From Micrococcaceae bacterium Sec5.1 (GTDB taxonomy: Bacteria > Actinomycetota > Actinomycetes > Actinomycetales > Micrococcaceae), in the NCBI GenBank assembly GCA_039636795.1, contig CP143430.1:4340001-4404000 (forward strand): a stretch of DNA of 64,000 bases, written 5' to 3'. Positions 8,234-16,403 of the stretch are shown here, piece after piece (position 1 is the first letter of the stretch; every line of letters starts with the position of its first letter). Both the position numbers and the translations under genes were made by a program. The notes beneath the pieces are model-generated. The model had not been told where the DNA came from, ran no database searches, and saw only the letters and a list, made by a program, of their open reading frames with translations.

Positions 8234-9271
8234 ATGACAACCCAATTAGGTCCGACGCCGGTCAAGTCACCGGCGTCGGGCGGTACCCCCAGCCATCGCG
8301 GCTCCAAGAGCGTAGGTGAGGACAACAAGATCCTCAGTCAAGGCAAGTGGGCTTCCTGGCTCCTGGCCCCCACCGTCATCGCCTTGGGCATCGTCATCGT
8401 TTACCCGATCATCAGCGCCATTGTCATGTCCCTTCAGAAGGACGCCGGACTCGATCCCGCCACTGGACTCTTCGCCGCGGGCGGCCCGGCAGGCCTCCTG
8501 AACTACATCAACTGGATCGCCCAGCAGTGTTCAGCCCCGGGCGGCGGAACCGTGGCCTGTCCGGCGGGAACCCTCGGCGGCCAGTTCTGGTCAGCCACTG
8601 CAACAACCTTCTTCTTCACCGTTGTCACCGTGGCCCTGGAAACAGTAATGGGCTTCTGGATGGCCATGATCATGGCCCGCACCTTCAAGGGCCGGAGCTT
8701 GGTCCGCGCCGCCGTGCTCGTGCCGTGGGCCATTCCTACGGCCGTCACGGCCAAGTTGTGGTTCTTCATCTTCGCCTTCGAAGGCATCGCCAACAAGCTG
8801 TTCAACACCACCATCCTGTGGACCGGTAGTGAATGGCCGGCAAAATGGGCGATTATCATCGCCGACGTGTGGAAGACGACGCCGTTCATGGCGCTGCTGA
8901 TCCTCGCCGGCCTGCAAATGATCCCGGCCGAGGTTTATGAGGCTGCCAAGGTGGACGGTGCCACTGCATGGCAGCGGTTCCGGATGATCACACTCCCGCT
9001 GGTGAAGCCGGCGCTTATGGTGGCCATCCTGTTCCGCACGCTGGACGCACTGCGTATGTTCGACCTCCCCTACATCCTGACCGGCGGCGCGAACAACACC
9101 ACCACCCTGTCCATCCTGGTGATCAACCAGATCAGGCAAGGGTTCAACTCGGCGGCAGCGCTATCGACCATCACGTTCATCATCATCTTCATCGTCGCGT
9201 TCATCTTCGTCCGCTTCCTGGGCGCGAATGTCGTCGAACAAAGCGGCGCGACCGGGAAGGGAAAGAAATGA
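8234..9271 (+). CDS. Sugar ABC transporter permease, MalF type
   Basis: A 345-residue integral membrane protein with six or more helices. The ABC-ATPase coupling (EAA) loop is seen as VYEAAKVDGATAWQRFRMI. The N-terminus (about 40 residues) is soluble and basic and includes a DNA stem-loop (8252-8279). It starts 7 bases after the binding-protein stop with no good ribosome site, so it is probably translated by coupling. It pairs with the next permease, whose start it overlaps. No ATPase gene is present; a shared MsiK-type ATPase encoded elsewhere is expected in this group. Confidence 0.88.
   Translation: MTTQLGPTPVKSPASGGTPSHRGSKSVGEDNKILSQGKWASWLLAPTVIALGIVIVYPIISAIVMSLQKDAGLDPATGLFAAGGPAGLLNYINWIAQQCSAPGGGTVACPAGTLGGQFWSATATTFFFTVVTVALETVMGFWMAMIMARTFKGRSLVRAAVLVPWAIPTAVTAKLWFFIFAFEGIANKLFNTTILWTGSEWPAKWAIIIADVWKTTPFMALLILAGLQMIPAEVYEAAKVDGATAWQRFRMITLPLVKPALMVAILFRTLDALRMFDLPYILTGGANNTTTLSILVINQIRQGFNSAAALSTITFIIIFIVAFIFVRFLGANVVEQSGATGKGKK
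8252..8279 (+). promoter_or_regulatory. 11-bp stem-loop at the 5' end of the permease gene
   Basis: Arms CCGACGCCGGT (8252-8262) and ACCGGCGTCGG (8269-8279) pair perfectly with a 6-base loop. It lies 26 bases after the binding-protein stop and inside the first codons of the permease. There is no U-run, so it is more likely an mRNA-stabilising or translation-damping element than a full terminator. Confidence 0.6.
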
Positions 9272-10164
9272 GCACTCTGACAGCCACAACTGCCCTGAGA
9301 GCAGAACAGGACAGGGGCCGCAAGATGGCCCAGAACCGTGAGAAGTGGGCCCAGGGGCGCACCTACATCAGCGCCGCAGTCATCCTTATCTGGTGTCTGG
9401 CGCCCGCGTACTGGATGGTGGTCACGGCCTTCCGCGATGTCGGCTTCACCTACGACACCTCGATCCTTCCCACCCACGTCACGTTGGATAACTTCAACAC
9501 CGCCTTCGATACTTCCTTCGGCAACCGGTTCGGTCAGGCACTGCTGAACAGTGTGTTTATCGGCGTGGTCGTCACGGCTGTCTCGTTGCTGATTGGTGTA
9601 TTCGCCGCCTACGCACTGGCGCGGCTGAACTTCCGATTCAAGTACCTCGTGCTGGGCTTCATTCTGGGAGCCTCCATGTTCCCGGGCGTTGCCCTGATCA
9701 CCCCGCTCTTCCAGCTTTTTACCAACATTGGCTGGATGGGCACCTACCAGGCGCTGATCATCCCGAACATCTCGTTCGTGCTGCCGCTCACCGTGTACAC
9801 CATGACCTCCTTCTTCCGCGAAATGCCTTGGGAGCTGGAGGAATCGGCCCGCGTAGATGGCTGCACGCAGGGCCAGGCGTTCCGCAAAGTGATCATGCCT
9901 CTCGCGGCGCCGGCGATCTTCACCACGGCAATCCTGGCGTTCATCTCCTCCTGGAATGAATTCCTGATCGCCAGCCAGCTCTCCAGCGACGCAACCCAAC
10001 CGGTCACGGTTGCCATCGCCAACTTCGCCGGAGCGCAGCCGAACCAGATTCCCTACACGGCCATCATGGCTGCCGGAACCATCGTCACGATTCCGCTGGT
10101 GATCCTGGTCCTGGTCTTCCAGCGCAAAATCGTGGCCGGCCTCACCGCGGGCGCAGTCAAGTGA
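9268..10164 (+). CDS. Sugar ABC transporter permease, MalG type
   Basis: A 298-residue permease starting at ATG 9268, which overlaps the previous stop as ATGA and is preceded by AAGGGAAAG. An open frame extends upstream to 8968 but only inside the partner permease. Six membrane helices are apparent, with the EAA loop ELEESARVDGCTQGQAFRKV, typical of MalG-type subunits. Together with the MalF-type partner it forms the transmembrane channel of the alpha-glucoside importer. Confidence 0.9.
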   Translation: MSTLTATTALRAEQDRGRKMAQNREKWAQGRTYISAAVILIWCLAPAYWMVVTAFRDVGFTYDTSILPTHVTLDNFNTAFDTSFGNRFGQALLNSVFIGVVVTAVSLLIGVFAAYALARLNFRFKYLVLGFILGASMFPGVALITPLFQLFTNIGWMGTYQALIIPNISFVLPLTVYTMTSFFREMPWELEESARVDGCTQGQAFRKVIMPLAAPAIFTTAILAFISSWNEFLIASQLSSDATQPVTVAIANFAGAQPNQIPYTAIMAAGTIVTIPLVILVLVFQRKIVAGLTAGAVK

Positions 10165-10430
10165 CAGGTACGGAAGTGAATGCGAACCAGAACGATGGAA
10201 GGGTCCGCCGTGAACACCGGCGGACCCGCTCCGGGGAGGACTTCGACATCATCATCGGCTTACTCGGGTTCTGGGCCGTCGTCCTGCTGGTCGTCACCGT
10301 CTGGACGGAGGTGACCGCCCAGCCGGCCCTCGGCTGGGCCTTGGGCCTGCTCGGCGTGCTCCTGCCCCTCTACGGCATGGTGCGGCTTCGCCGGCGTCTG
10401 CCCGCAAGGACCGCCACCCGGCGGAACTAG
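10161..10430 (+). CDS. Small two-helix membrane protein, coupled to the permease
   Basis: An 89-residue protein starting at GTG 10161, overlapping the permease stop as GTGA. The first 28 residues are charged (many Arg), followed by two hydrophobic helices separated by WTEVTAQPALGW and a very basic tail. The start-stop overlap makes it part of the transporter operon. No recognised family; it could be an accessory subunit of the importer or simply a conserved small membrane protein. Function unknown. Confidence 0.65.
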   Translation: MTGTEVNANQNDGRVRREHRRTRSGEDFDIIIGLLGFWAVVLLVVTVWTEVTAQPALGWALGLLGVLLPLYGMVRLRRRLPARTATRRN

Positions 10431-10445
10431 GAACCTGCACGGCAG

Positions 10446-10469
10446 AAGGTGTCGGTGTTGAGGACCCGG
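10446..10469 (-). pseudogene. Short relic matching the TetR gene
   Basis: Twenty-three of 24 bases match 12456-12479, which lies inside the TetR gene. Read on the minus strand the relic encodes RVLNTDTF, the same peptide as near the TetR C-terminus, then diverges and stops. It lies in the 128-base gap after the sugar operon and is too short to be functional. Confidence 0.4.
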
Positions 10470-10558
10470 ACTGAGCGGGGCCGCCTCGGAGCGGTGGCAG
10501 CATGAGCCGAACACTCACGCCCCTTCCTGCTGCTGGTGCACTGCCGTAAAGTCGGGCC

Positions 10559-11275
10559 ATGAATGCTTCGGCTTCTGATCCGGATCCAGTCCTCGATCCC
10601 ACCGCCGGGTTCCGACGCCGCAGCGCCGCGATCGCCTTGCCGGTTGCCTTCGTCTGTCAGCTAGTCTGCAATTCGCTCTACGCTGGGGCATCAACCTCGA
10701 CCGGCCTCAGCGACACGGGCAGCTCCGCCGGTGGCCTCGAGCTCGCCGCTGCGGCTCCCGGCGCCTTGCTGGCAGCCGTCATGTTCGCTCTCGTCGGATC
10801 ACTGCTGGCAGTGCTCGGGCTTCCCGCTGCGCTGCGACTGCTTCGTCCGGCCCGGCCGCGACTGTCCTTGTGGGCTGTGGCGCTCATGGTCGCCGGCTAC
10901 ATCAGCTACTTCGGTATCAGCTTCGCCAACCTGGACAGGATCGCCCTGGCCACGAGCGGCGTGGATGCGGCCGCCGCCCTGGATGCATCACCCGCCGGGA
11001 CGTGGGGCCAGCCGTTCTACCTGCTCTTCGCCATCGGCAATATTATTGGCACGCTGCTGCTCGGCCTCGCGGTGATCCTGGCCGGCCGCGCCGTCGGGGT
11101 GCCGTGGTGGGCTGGCGCGCTCATCATCTGCTGGACCATCGGCCACGTCACCAACATCGTCGTCGGCAACGAGTGGTTCGCCGTGGCCGGTGGCGCGCTT
11201 GAGATCGTCGGGCTCACATTCGTTTCCGCGGCGGTGTGGCGGTCGACGAACGCGGACTGGGTGGCGCGGGGCTGA
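10559..11275 (+). CDS. Multi-pass membrane protein of unknown function
   Basis: A 238-residue hydrophobic protein with about six membrane helices and no charged catalytic motif. The first 20 residues are cytoplasmic and acidic. The arrangement (short head, helix, Gly/Ser/Ala loop, five more helices) resembles DUF4386-like proteins found in actinobacteria, but this is only a resemblance. It stands alone: the upstream sugar operon ends 128 bases before and the SRPBCC gene begins 83 bases after. Confidence 0.6.
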   Translation: MNASASDPDPVLDPTAGFRRRSAAIALPVAFVCQLVCNSLYAGASTSTGLSDTGSSAGGLELAAAAPGALLAAVMFALVGSLLAVLGLPAALRLLRPARPRLSLWAVALMVAGYISYFGISFANLDRIALATSGVDAAAALDASPAGTWGQPFYLLFAIGNIIGTLLLGLAVILAGRAVGVPWWAGALIICWTIGHVTNIVVGNEWFAVAGGALEIVGLTFVSAAVWRSTNADWVARG

Positions 11276-11358
11276 CCCAAGGTATCCCCTCTCATTGATC
11301 CATACTCACCGGGTCGATTTCGCTTGGACTGAGAGACGATGGAGGAGAAGGAGAAGCC

Positions 11359-11802
11359 ATGTCAGCACTCACACACACCATAGAAATCGACCGTCCGCCA
11401 GATGAGGTTTTTGCGTATGCGAGCGACCCGCTGCGCTTCCCGGAGTGGCAGGCTGACGTCCTGGAGGTGCACTTCGAGGGCGACGGCGGCAGGGAGGTCG
11501 GGTCGCGGTTCACCACCACCCGCCGGATCGGCCCTAACGAGCGGACAATGACCCAGGAGATCACGGAGGTTGAGCCGCCCCATCGGTTTGCCGCACACGG
11601 CGTCGAGGGTCCGATCCGTCCTCACGCGAGCATCGACGTCGAACCGCTCGACGACGGCGCGAGGTCGCGGGTGACGTTCGAGCTCGATTTCGAAGGGCAC
11701 GGCTTCGGCAAGGCGCTCGTGCCCGCCGTACGTCAGCTCGCCTCGCGAGGTGCCCCAGCGAGCCACCGGCGGCTTAAGGAGCGGCTCGAGGGCCCCGGAT
11801 AG
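11359..11802 (+). CDS. SRPBCC family protein (polyketide cyclase-like)
   Basis: A 147-residue helix-grip protein preceded by GGAGGAGAAGGAGAAGCC. It begins HTIEIDRPPDEVFAYASD and continues with FPEWQADVLEVHFEGDG, typical of the START/Bet v1-like SRPBCC superfamily, and ends with the usual long amphipathic helix. These proteins bind hydrophobic ligands; no enzymatic residue assignment is possible. Its 3' end overlaps the convergent membrane gene by 29 bases. Confidence 0.75.
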   Translation: MSALTHTIEIDRPPDEVFAYASDPLRFPEWQADVLEVHFEGDGGREVGSRFTTTRRIGPNERTMTQEITEVEPPHRFAAHGVEGPIRPHASIDVEPLDDGARSRVTFELDFEGHGFGKALVPAVRQLASRGAPASHRRLKERLEGPG

Positions 11803-12325
11803 CAGCCTTGAGGGAGCGGACACCTTCCTGCCGAAGGATTCTGATCGTCATAACAATGACAAGACCGTGCAGAAGGGACCACGCAACTTTGAGTGGGTCA
11901 ACCGATGGCCCGGTGAAGAAGAGCAACAACATCACGATAGATGTCGCAGAGAAGACGATAGCTGCGATCAGGGGTGCTGGGGTCATTGTTTTCAGATCAC
12001 TCAGAATCCAGATTCCAACAAGGATGCCGGCGAGAGCAACCACGCCGAAGGCCACGCAGATGGCAACGACGGTAGCGATCCATCCGGCGGGTACGAATGT
12101 GCCGGCAGTCTGGTAGTCCTGAAATTCCTGGTTGCCCCCTACCGTGTACACGACCGTAATCCAGGCAGTTAAGAACCCTGATATCAGGTCGAAGAATCCC
12201 AGACAATAGCGCCTGAACCTTGTAGCACCGTCAGGAATAAGGGTGCGCGTTTCGTTTGTCGGCACCGTCACTGCGTCCTGAACTGCAGAATCTGACTGAT
12301 CGGCCTGCGGCTGTTCTTGTCCCAT
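11774..12325 (-). CDS. Four-helix membrane protein of unknown function
   Basis: A 183-residue protein with a polar N-terminal 38 residues, then four hydrophobic helices (starting YCLGFFDLISGFLTAWITVV) and a basic C-terminus. No recognised domain. The gene overlaps the end of the SRPBCC gene on the other strand and follows the TetR gene in the same direction with a 45-base gap, so the two could share a transcript. A 12-bp palindrome (GGGGACGTCCCC, 12350-12361) sits just before its start. Confidence 0.6.
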   Translation of the reverse strand: MGQEQPQADQSDSAVQDAVTVPTNETRTLIPDGATRFRRYCLGFFDLISGFLTAWITVVYTVGGNQEFQDYQTAGTFVPAGWIATVVAICVAFGVVALAGILVGIWILSDLKTMTPAPLIAAIVFSATSIVMLLLFFTGPSVDPLKVAWSLLHGLVIVMTIRILRQEGVRSLKAAIRGPRAAP

Positions 12326-12370
12326 TTGGCGCGCCCTCTCGCATGCAGCGGGGACGTCCCCACGTTGCCA

Positions 12371-12967
12371 TCAGGAAGTGTATCCCGGCCCCACTGGCAT
12401 TGCCGCAGGGAGGGCGTTATCTATGAGGACGGCTGCGATGGCGGCAGCGGTGGCGAAGGTGTCGGTGTTCAGGACCCGGCTGCGGGCTGAGGCGCCGTCC
12501 AGGAGCAGCGCCAGTTGCTCACCGAGCTCTTCGGGGTTGTTGGCGCCGGCCTCGCGGGCGGTATCGACGAGCCGGGCGGCAAAGTCTTTCTTGTAATTGC
12601 GGGCGTACTCGCGTGCCGGGTGACCGGGGTCGGGGATTTCCACGGCCGCAGCGATGAATGGGCACAGGGGCGCATGGATGTCGAAGATGGCGAGGAGCCG
12701 CTCGCGGGCTGTGAGGTCGGTGCGGTCGAAGACCTCGGGCAGGATATCGGGATCGAACTGGCGGAGGCACTCGGCGATCAGATCGTCCTTGCCGGGGAAG
12801 TGCTGGTAAAGCGTTCGCTTGGACACCTCAGCCGCCGCGGAGAGCTGGTCCATCCCTGTGGAGTTGATGCCTTGATCGCGGAACAGCTGTTGTGACGCGC
12901 TGAGGATGCGCTCCCGCGCACCTCGACCGCGGCGCAGACCCCGCGGCCCCTTCTCCAAATCCGTCAT
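12371..12967 (-). CDS. TetR family transcriptional regulator
   Basis: A 198-residue TetR protein. The HTH is ILSASQQLFRDQGINSTGMD followed by LSAAAEVSKRTLYQHFPGKDDLIAE, a textbook TetR DNA-binding domain. The rest is an all-helical ligand domain. It is divergent from an SDR and a F420/NADP-type oxidoreductase, with only 126 bases between, so it very likely represses those genes. A 12-bp direct repeat in the gap is a candidate operator. Confidence 0.88.
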   Translation of the reverse strand: MTDLEKGPRGLRRGRGARERILSASQQLFRDQGINSTGMDQLSAAAEVSKRTLYQHFPGKDDLIAECLRQFDPDILPEVFDRTDLTARERLLAIFDIHAPLCPFIAAAVEIPDPGHPAREYARNYKKDFAARLVDTAREAGANNPEELGEQLALLLDGASARSRVLNTDTFATAAAIAAVLIDNALPAAMPVGPGYTS

Positions 12968-12997
12968 GGAACCAGCTTATCTCAAAAATGGTACGGA

Positions 12998-13064
12998 TCG
13001 GTGTACTTAACTTGCGCCCGACCCAAGGTCGTGGATACGTTAAGCAAACAGGTCGGTGTACTTA
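12998..13064. promoter_or_regulatory. Direct repeat in the TetR-SDR intergenic region
   Basis: TCGGTGTACTTA occurs at 12998-13009 and again at 13053-13064, 55 bases apart. The flanks are also similar (GGnTCGG before, C two bases after). Each copy sits near one of the two divergent genes, which fits binding of the adjacent TetR regulator at both promoters. Confidence 0.5.
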
Positions 13065-13093
13065 GCATCGGCACGAATATGAACGGAGCACTC

Positions 13094-13828
13094 ATGGGAA
13101 AGCTTGATGGCAAGGTCGCAGTGATCACCGGCGGATCCACCGGCATGGCACTGGCAGGGGCAAAACTGTTCGTCGAAGAAGGAGCGCATGTCTTCATCCA
13201 GGCCCGACGGCAAGAAGCTTTGGATGACGCCGTCAAACTGATCGGCCGCAACGTCACCGCCGTCCAGGGTGACGCGGCCGACTTGGACGACCTGGACCGC
13301 TTGTACGACACCGTCAAGCGGGAAGAGGGTTCGATCGATGTGCTGTGGGCAAGCGCCGGGATGGGCGAACCAGCCGCCCTCGGCGAGATCACCGAGGAAC
13401 AGTTCCACCGCGCTTTCTCGCTCAACGCGCGCGGCACCCTGTTCACGGTGCAGAAGGCGCTGCCGCTGATCAACGACAACGGCTCGATCTTCATGACCGG
13501 CTCCAACGCCTCCCTCGGCGCCTTCCCCGGCTGGAGCCTCTATGCGGGAAGCAAAGCCGTCCAGCAAGCCTGGGCGCGCGTCTGGCTCAACGAACTGCGG
13601 GACCGCAAGATCCGGGTCAACGTCCTGACCCCCGGCCAAGTCGCCACTGCCAAACAGGCAGAACTTTTCGACGACGCAACCAAGGCAGCATTCGAATCCC
13701 TCATTCCCCGCGGAACGATGGGCCGACCCGAAGAAATCGCCTCAGTTGCCCTGTTCCTCGCCTCCGACGACTCCAGTTACGTCAACGGCCTGGAACTGGT
13801 GGCCGACGGCGGCACCACCGCACTCTGA
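13094..13828 (+). CDS. Short-chain dehydrogenase/reductase
   Basis: A 244-residue classical SDR. ATG 13094 is chosen because GGAG lies 5 bases upstream and the protein then begins MGKLDGKVAVITGG at the first beta strand. Nucleotide-binding motif GGSTGMALA, then NAG-like WASAGMG, and catalytic Ser, Tyr and Lys are present in TGSNASLGAFPGWSLYAGSK. It should oxidise or reduce an alcohol/carbonyl with NAD(P); the substrate is unknown. First gene of a pair with the NADP-binding oxidoreductase and divergent from the TetR regulator. Confidence 0.88.
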   Translation: MGKLDGKVAVITGGSTGMALAGAKLFVEEGAHVFIQARRQEALDDAVKLIGRNVTAVQGDAADLDDLDRLYDTVKREEGSIDVLWASAGMGEPAALGEITEEQFHRAFSLNARGTLFTVQKALPLINDNGSIFMTGSNASLGAFPGWSLYAGSKAVQQAWARVWLNELRDRKIRVNVLTPGQVATAKQAELFDDATKAAFESLIPRGTMGRPEEIASVALFLASDDSSYVNGLELVADGGTTAL

Positions 13829-13862
13829 AGCACACCTTGAAAACAAGAAAAGAGCACAACTC

Positions 13863-14486
13863 ATGAGCAGCATCACCATTATCGGTACCGGAAACATGGC
13901 CCGCACCATCGGCACGCTCGCGGTGGCCGGCGGCAATACCGTGGAGGTCATGGGACGCGATCAGTCCAAGGCCGATCACCTGGCGAAGGTTTTGGGCGGG
14001 GGTTCGACGGCGGGTACGTGGGGTGCCGCACCTGCCGGGGACATTGTGATCACAGCCCTTTTGTACAACGGCGTCCTTCCGGTGGTCGCCGAGTACGGAG
14101 ATGCCCTCGCGGGCAAGGTCATCGTGGACATCAGCAATCCCTTCAACCCCACGTTCGACGGGCTGGCCCATAAGGACGAGACCTCAATCGCGCAGGAAGT
14201 CGCCAAAATTGCCCCTGCCAGCTCCAGCGTGGTGAAGGCATTCAACACGATCTTCCGCAATGTCCTGGAGAAGGGCCAGCCAGACGTCTTCGTCGCCGGC
14301 GACAATGCACAAGCAAAGGCGGACGTCGCGGCATTCATCGACAGCCTCGGACTCCGCGCGCGGGATGTCGGCGTGCTGAAGATGGCGCACTGGCTCGAAG
14401 GAATGGGACTGGTCACAGTGGGCCTTGCTGGCAACGGAGTCGGCCACTGGGACTTCGCCCTCGGCGCCAACGAATTCACCGGCTGA
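13863..14486 (+). CDS. F420/NADPH-dependent oxidoreductase-like protein
   Basis: A 207-residue Rossmann protein beginning SSITIIGTGNMARTIGTLA, with the N-terminal dinucleotide-binding motif of NADP oxidoreductases that act with coenzyme F420 (Pfam 03807 type). Conserved DISNPFNP and KAFNT segments support this family. It is 34 bases after the SDR and AAGAAAAGAG precedes the ATG. Members reduce F420 or act as NAD(P)-binding dehydrogenases; which applies here cannot be decided from sequence. Confidence 0.8.
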   Translation: MSSITIIGTGNMARTIGTLAVAGGNTVEVMGRDQSKADHLAKVLGGGSTAGTWGAAPAGDIVITALLYNGVLPVVAEYGDALAGKVIVDISNPFNPTFDGLAHKDETSIAQEVAKIAPASSSVVKAFNTIFRNVLEKGQPDVFVAGDNAQAKADVAAFIDSLGLRARDVGVLKMAHWLEGMGLVTVGLAGNGVGHWDFALGANEFTG

Positions 14487-14508
14487 GCCGCCTGGGGCTG
14501 TACGGGAG

Positions 14509-14916
14509 TTAGTCCTGTCGGATTTGCATCATCAGCCCAAAGAGGTCCGGGAGACCGTGCTCTTCACTGATTTGACCGTTTGTGAATCGATAGATATTCA
14601 TTGCCTGCGTTTGGATTGGTTTGCCTGTTGCAGGTACGCCGAGGAAGTCCCCTTGGTGTGTGCCACGAAGGATGAATCGTGCGGCAACCGTGTTTCCTTC
14701 AATGATGGTTTCCTCCAGTGACCACTGGACGTCGGGAAACGCCTGTCGCATTATCCCGATGATTTCGAGGTAGCCGCTGGGACCCTGCACCGGCTCTGGC
14801 AGAAAGGGAACATGGAACGTTGCCGACGGCGAGATGATCTCATCACCAATCTTTTCGTCGGCTGAATTGATGAATTCAACGAATCGGTCCATGCGTCCGC
14901 GGAGCTCTTCAGTCAT
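14509..14916 (-). CDS. SnoaL-like / ester cyclase family protein
   Basis: A 135-residue protein with the cone-shaped SnoaL/NTF2-like fold signature: FVEFINSADEKIGDEIISP near the start, then PEPVQGPSGYLEIIGIMRQAFPDVQW and a middle segment AARFILRGTHQGDFLGVPATG. These features define the ester cyclase / SnoaL group, whose members include polyketide cyclases and epoxide hydrolase-like enzymes and many of unknown function. GAAGGAAG precedes the start. It lies downstream of a MarR gene in the same direction with an 86-base gap. Confidence 0.75.
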   Translation of the reverse strand: MTEELRGRMDRFVEFINSADEKIGDEIISPSATFHVPFLPEPVQGPSGYLEIIGIMRQAFPDVQWSLEETIIEGNTVAARFILRGTHQGDFLGVPATGKPIQTQAMNIYRFTNGQISEEHGLPDLFGLMMQIRQD

Positions 14917-15002
14917 TTTGCTGCTTCCTTCAGGTCTCTATTGGCTATGGCATACACCGCTGGTTAGCGGCTATTAATAGATGAACTCGGGGTCCCCCCG
15001 TG

Positions 15003-15473
15003 TCAGCTCGCTCGCTCGGCAGCCGCCGTCGACCGATTGGCATTTCGCAGCCGGCCCAGCAGTTCCACGAGATCATGCGTGGTTTGCTCGGTAAGCACGG
15101 GATGCAGCCGCAGATCCAGCTCGGCCTCAACAGTCTTCCTGGCCCGTTCCAGCAGCGAGCGACCGTCCACCGTTAGCTCGATGAGGGAGGATCTGCGATC
15201 GTCCGGGTTGTTTCTCCGACGGCAATGTCCGGCCTTTTCAATCCGGTCAATGAGCTTGCTCGTACCTCCGACGGTAATCGCAAGAGCCGAGGCCACATCG
15301 AAAACCCGGCACGCACCCAGGCGATCGACGACGGCCATCGGTTCAAATCTGCTCATTGGAAGGCCATGCTCTTTGCGCAATCTGCTGTCGAGCGCGTCCC
15401 AGAGCTCAGTTTCCAATCGGGTCAGTTCGCTGAAGAGAGGGTATAGAAACCCAGTTTCGATGCCCTTGTTCAT
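15003..15473 (-). CDS. MarR family transcriptional regulator
   Basis: A 156-residue winged-helix protein. The segment VFDVASALAITVGGTSKLIDRIEKAG is the HTH and NPDDRRSSLIELT is the beta wing of MarR proteins. It lies upstream of the SnoaL-like gene in the same direction, so that gene is the likely target along with marR itself. The ligand is unknown. Confidence 0.85.
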   Translation of the reverse strand: MNKGIETGFLYPLFSELTRLETELWDALDSRLRKEHGLPMSRFEPMAVVDRLGACRVFDVASALAITVGGTSKLIDRIEKAGHCRRRNNPDDRRSSLIELTVDGRSLLERARKTVEAELDLRLHPVLTEQTTHDLVELLGRLRNANRSTAAAERAS

Positions 15474-15557
15474 GAAGACACTCTAACACTTTGCTTCCAT
15501 GGAATATAGTTCTAAGGAAACAAAAAATCGAGGTCGCTAGCGGTTGCTGGGCGGAAT

Positions 15558-16403
15558 TTACAGCTTCGCCCAGCCTCCGCAGCCTTCGGTGATGAACCTC
15601 TGGCCCGGAACCAGTTTCACCATGGGGAATCCACTCGTCACAGCTCCCTCGGAGCTGTCGATGCTGCCTGGGCGCGTGATTTGCCAGGAGCAGGCCCGCG
15701 TGACTTCTTTCGTGGTTCGGTACGTTCCCGGGGCGATATCCTTCCCAACAATCCACGTCCCGTCTTGGATGATCCCGTCTTGGATGGTGTTCGGAGCTTG
15801 CGGAGCAGCTCCTGGACCAGCGGCAACCGCCGAATCACGAACCGCTTCAGCCACGGCAGCAACGCCGCCCAGGAAAAGCGAGACGGCCCCCACGACGGCG
15901 ATCACTATCGCCGCCTGTTTGCTTGGTATGGCAAACCAGGACTGCCGCTTGAAAATGAGCGAATAGCTACCCGTCAGCATTGCTGCCATGCCAAGGAAGA
16001 TCAGAATCGATTCGCCGTTCCCCGTAACAGCATTGGCCAGGGCAAGTACGACAAGCAACCCGCCCACGATCCAAAAGGACGGACCAAAGCGCTTCTTGGA
16101 ACCGCTGGACCAATTTCCAGGTGCAGGATTCTGCGGGAAGGGTGGAGGCTCGAAGCCCGGCTGTTGGAAGGGCTGCTGCTGGTAGTAGGTCTGGTATTCA
16201 AAAGGTGGCTGCTGGAATGGCCCCTGTTGAAAAGGTGGCTGCTGGTACTGATGTGGCGTCGGCGCAGCAGCGGGTGCTGCAAAGGGGTGCGACGACGAGC
16301 CGTACGGAGGCATTCCCGGCGGCGCAAACGGCTGGGGCTGTTGCACCGGCGCCGCTGGAACGTCCGGCTGGCCATAAGCCGGACCATCCGTGTCATTTGT
16401 CAT
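15558..16403 (-). CDS. Gln/Pro-rich membrane protein with C-terminal GTYR-type domain
   Basis: A 281-residue protein; ATG 16403 follows GGGGGA and overlaps the end of the histidine kinase by 11 bases. Residues 1 to about 120 are low-complexity Pro, Gln, Phe and Tyr repeats (QQPPFQQGPFQQPPF), the disordered cytoplasmic head common in actinobacterial wall proteins. Two membrane regions follow (WIVGGLLVVLALANAV and AAIVIAVVGAVSLFLGGVAA), then an exported domain with GTWIVGKDIAPGTYRTT, Cys and GCGGW. That small domain is frequent in actinobacterial secreted proteins of unknown role. Coupling to the kinase suggests a shared signal or output. Confidence 0.7.
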   Translation of the reverse strand: MTNDTDGPAYGQPDVPAAPVQQPQPFAPPGMPPYGSSSHPFAAPAAAPTPHQYQQPPFQQGPFQQPPFEYQTYYQQQPFQQPGFEPPPFPQNPAPGNWSSGSKKRFGPSFWIVGGLLVVLALANAVTGNGESILIFLGMAAMLTGSYSLIFKRQSWFAIPSKQAAIVIAVVGAVSLFLGGVAAVAEAVRDSAVAAGPGAAPQAPNTIQDGIIQDGTWIVGKDIAPGTYRTTKEVTRACSWQITRPGSIDSSEGAVTSGFPMVKLVPGQRFITEGCGGWAKL

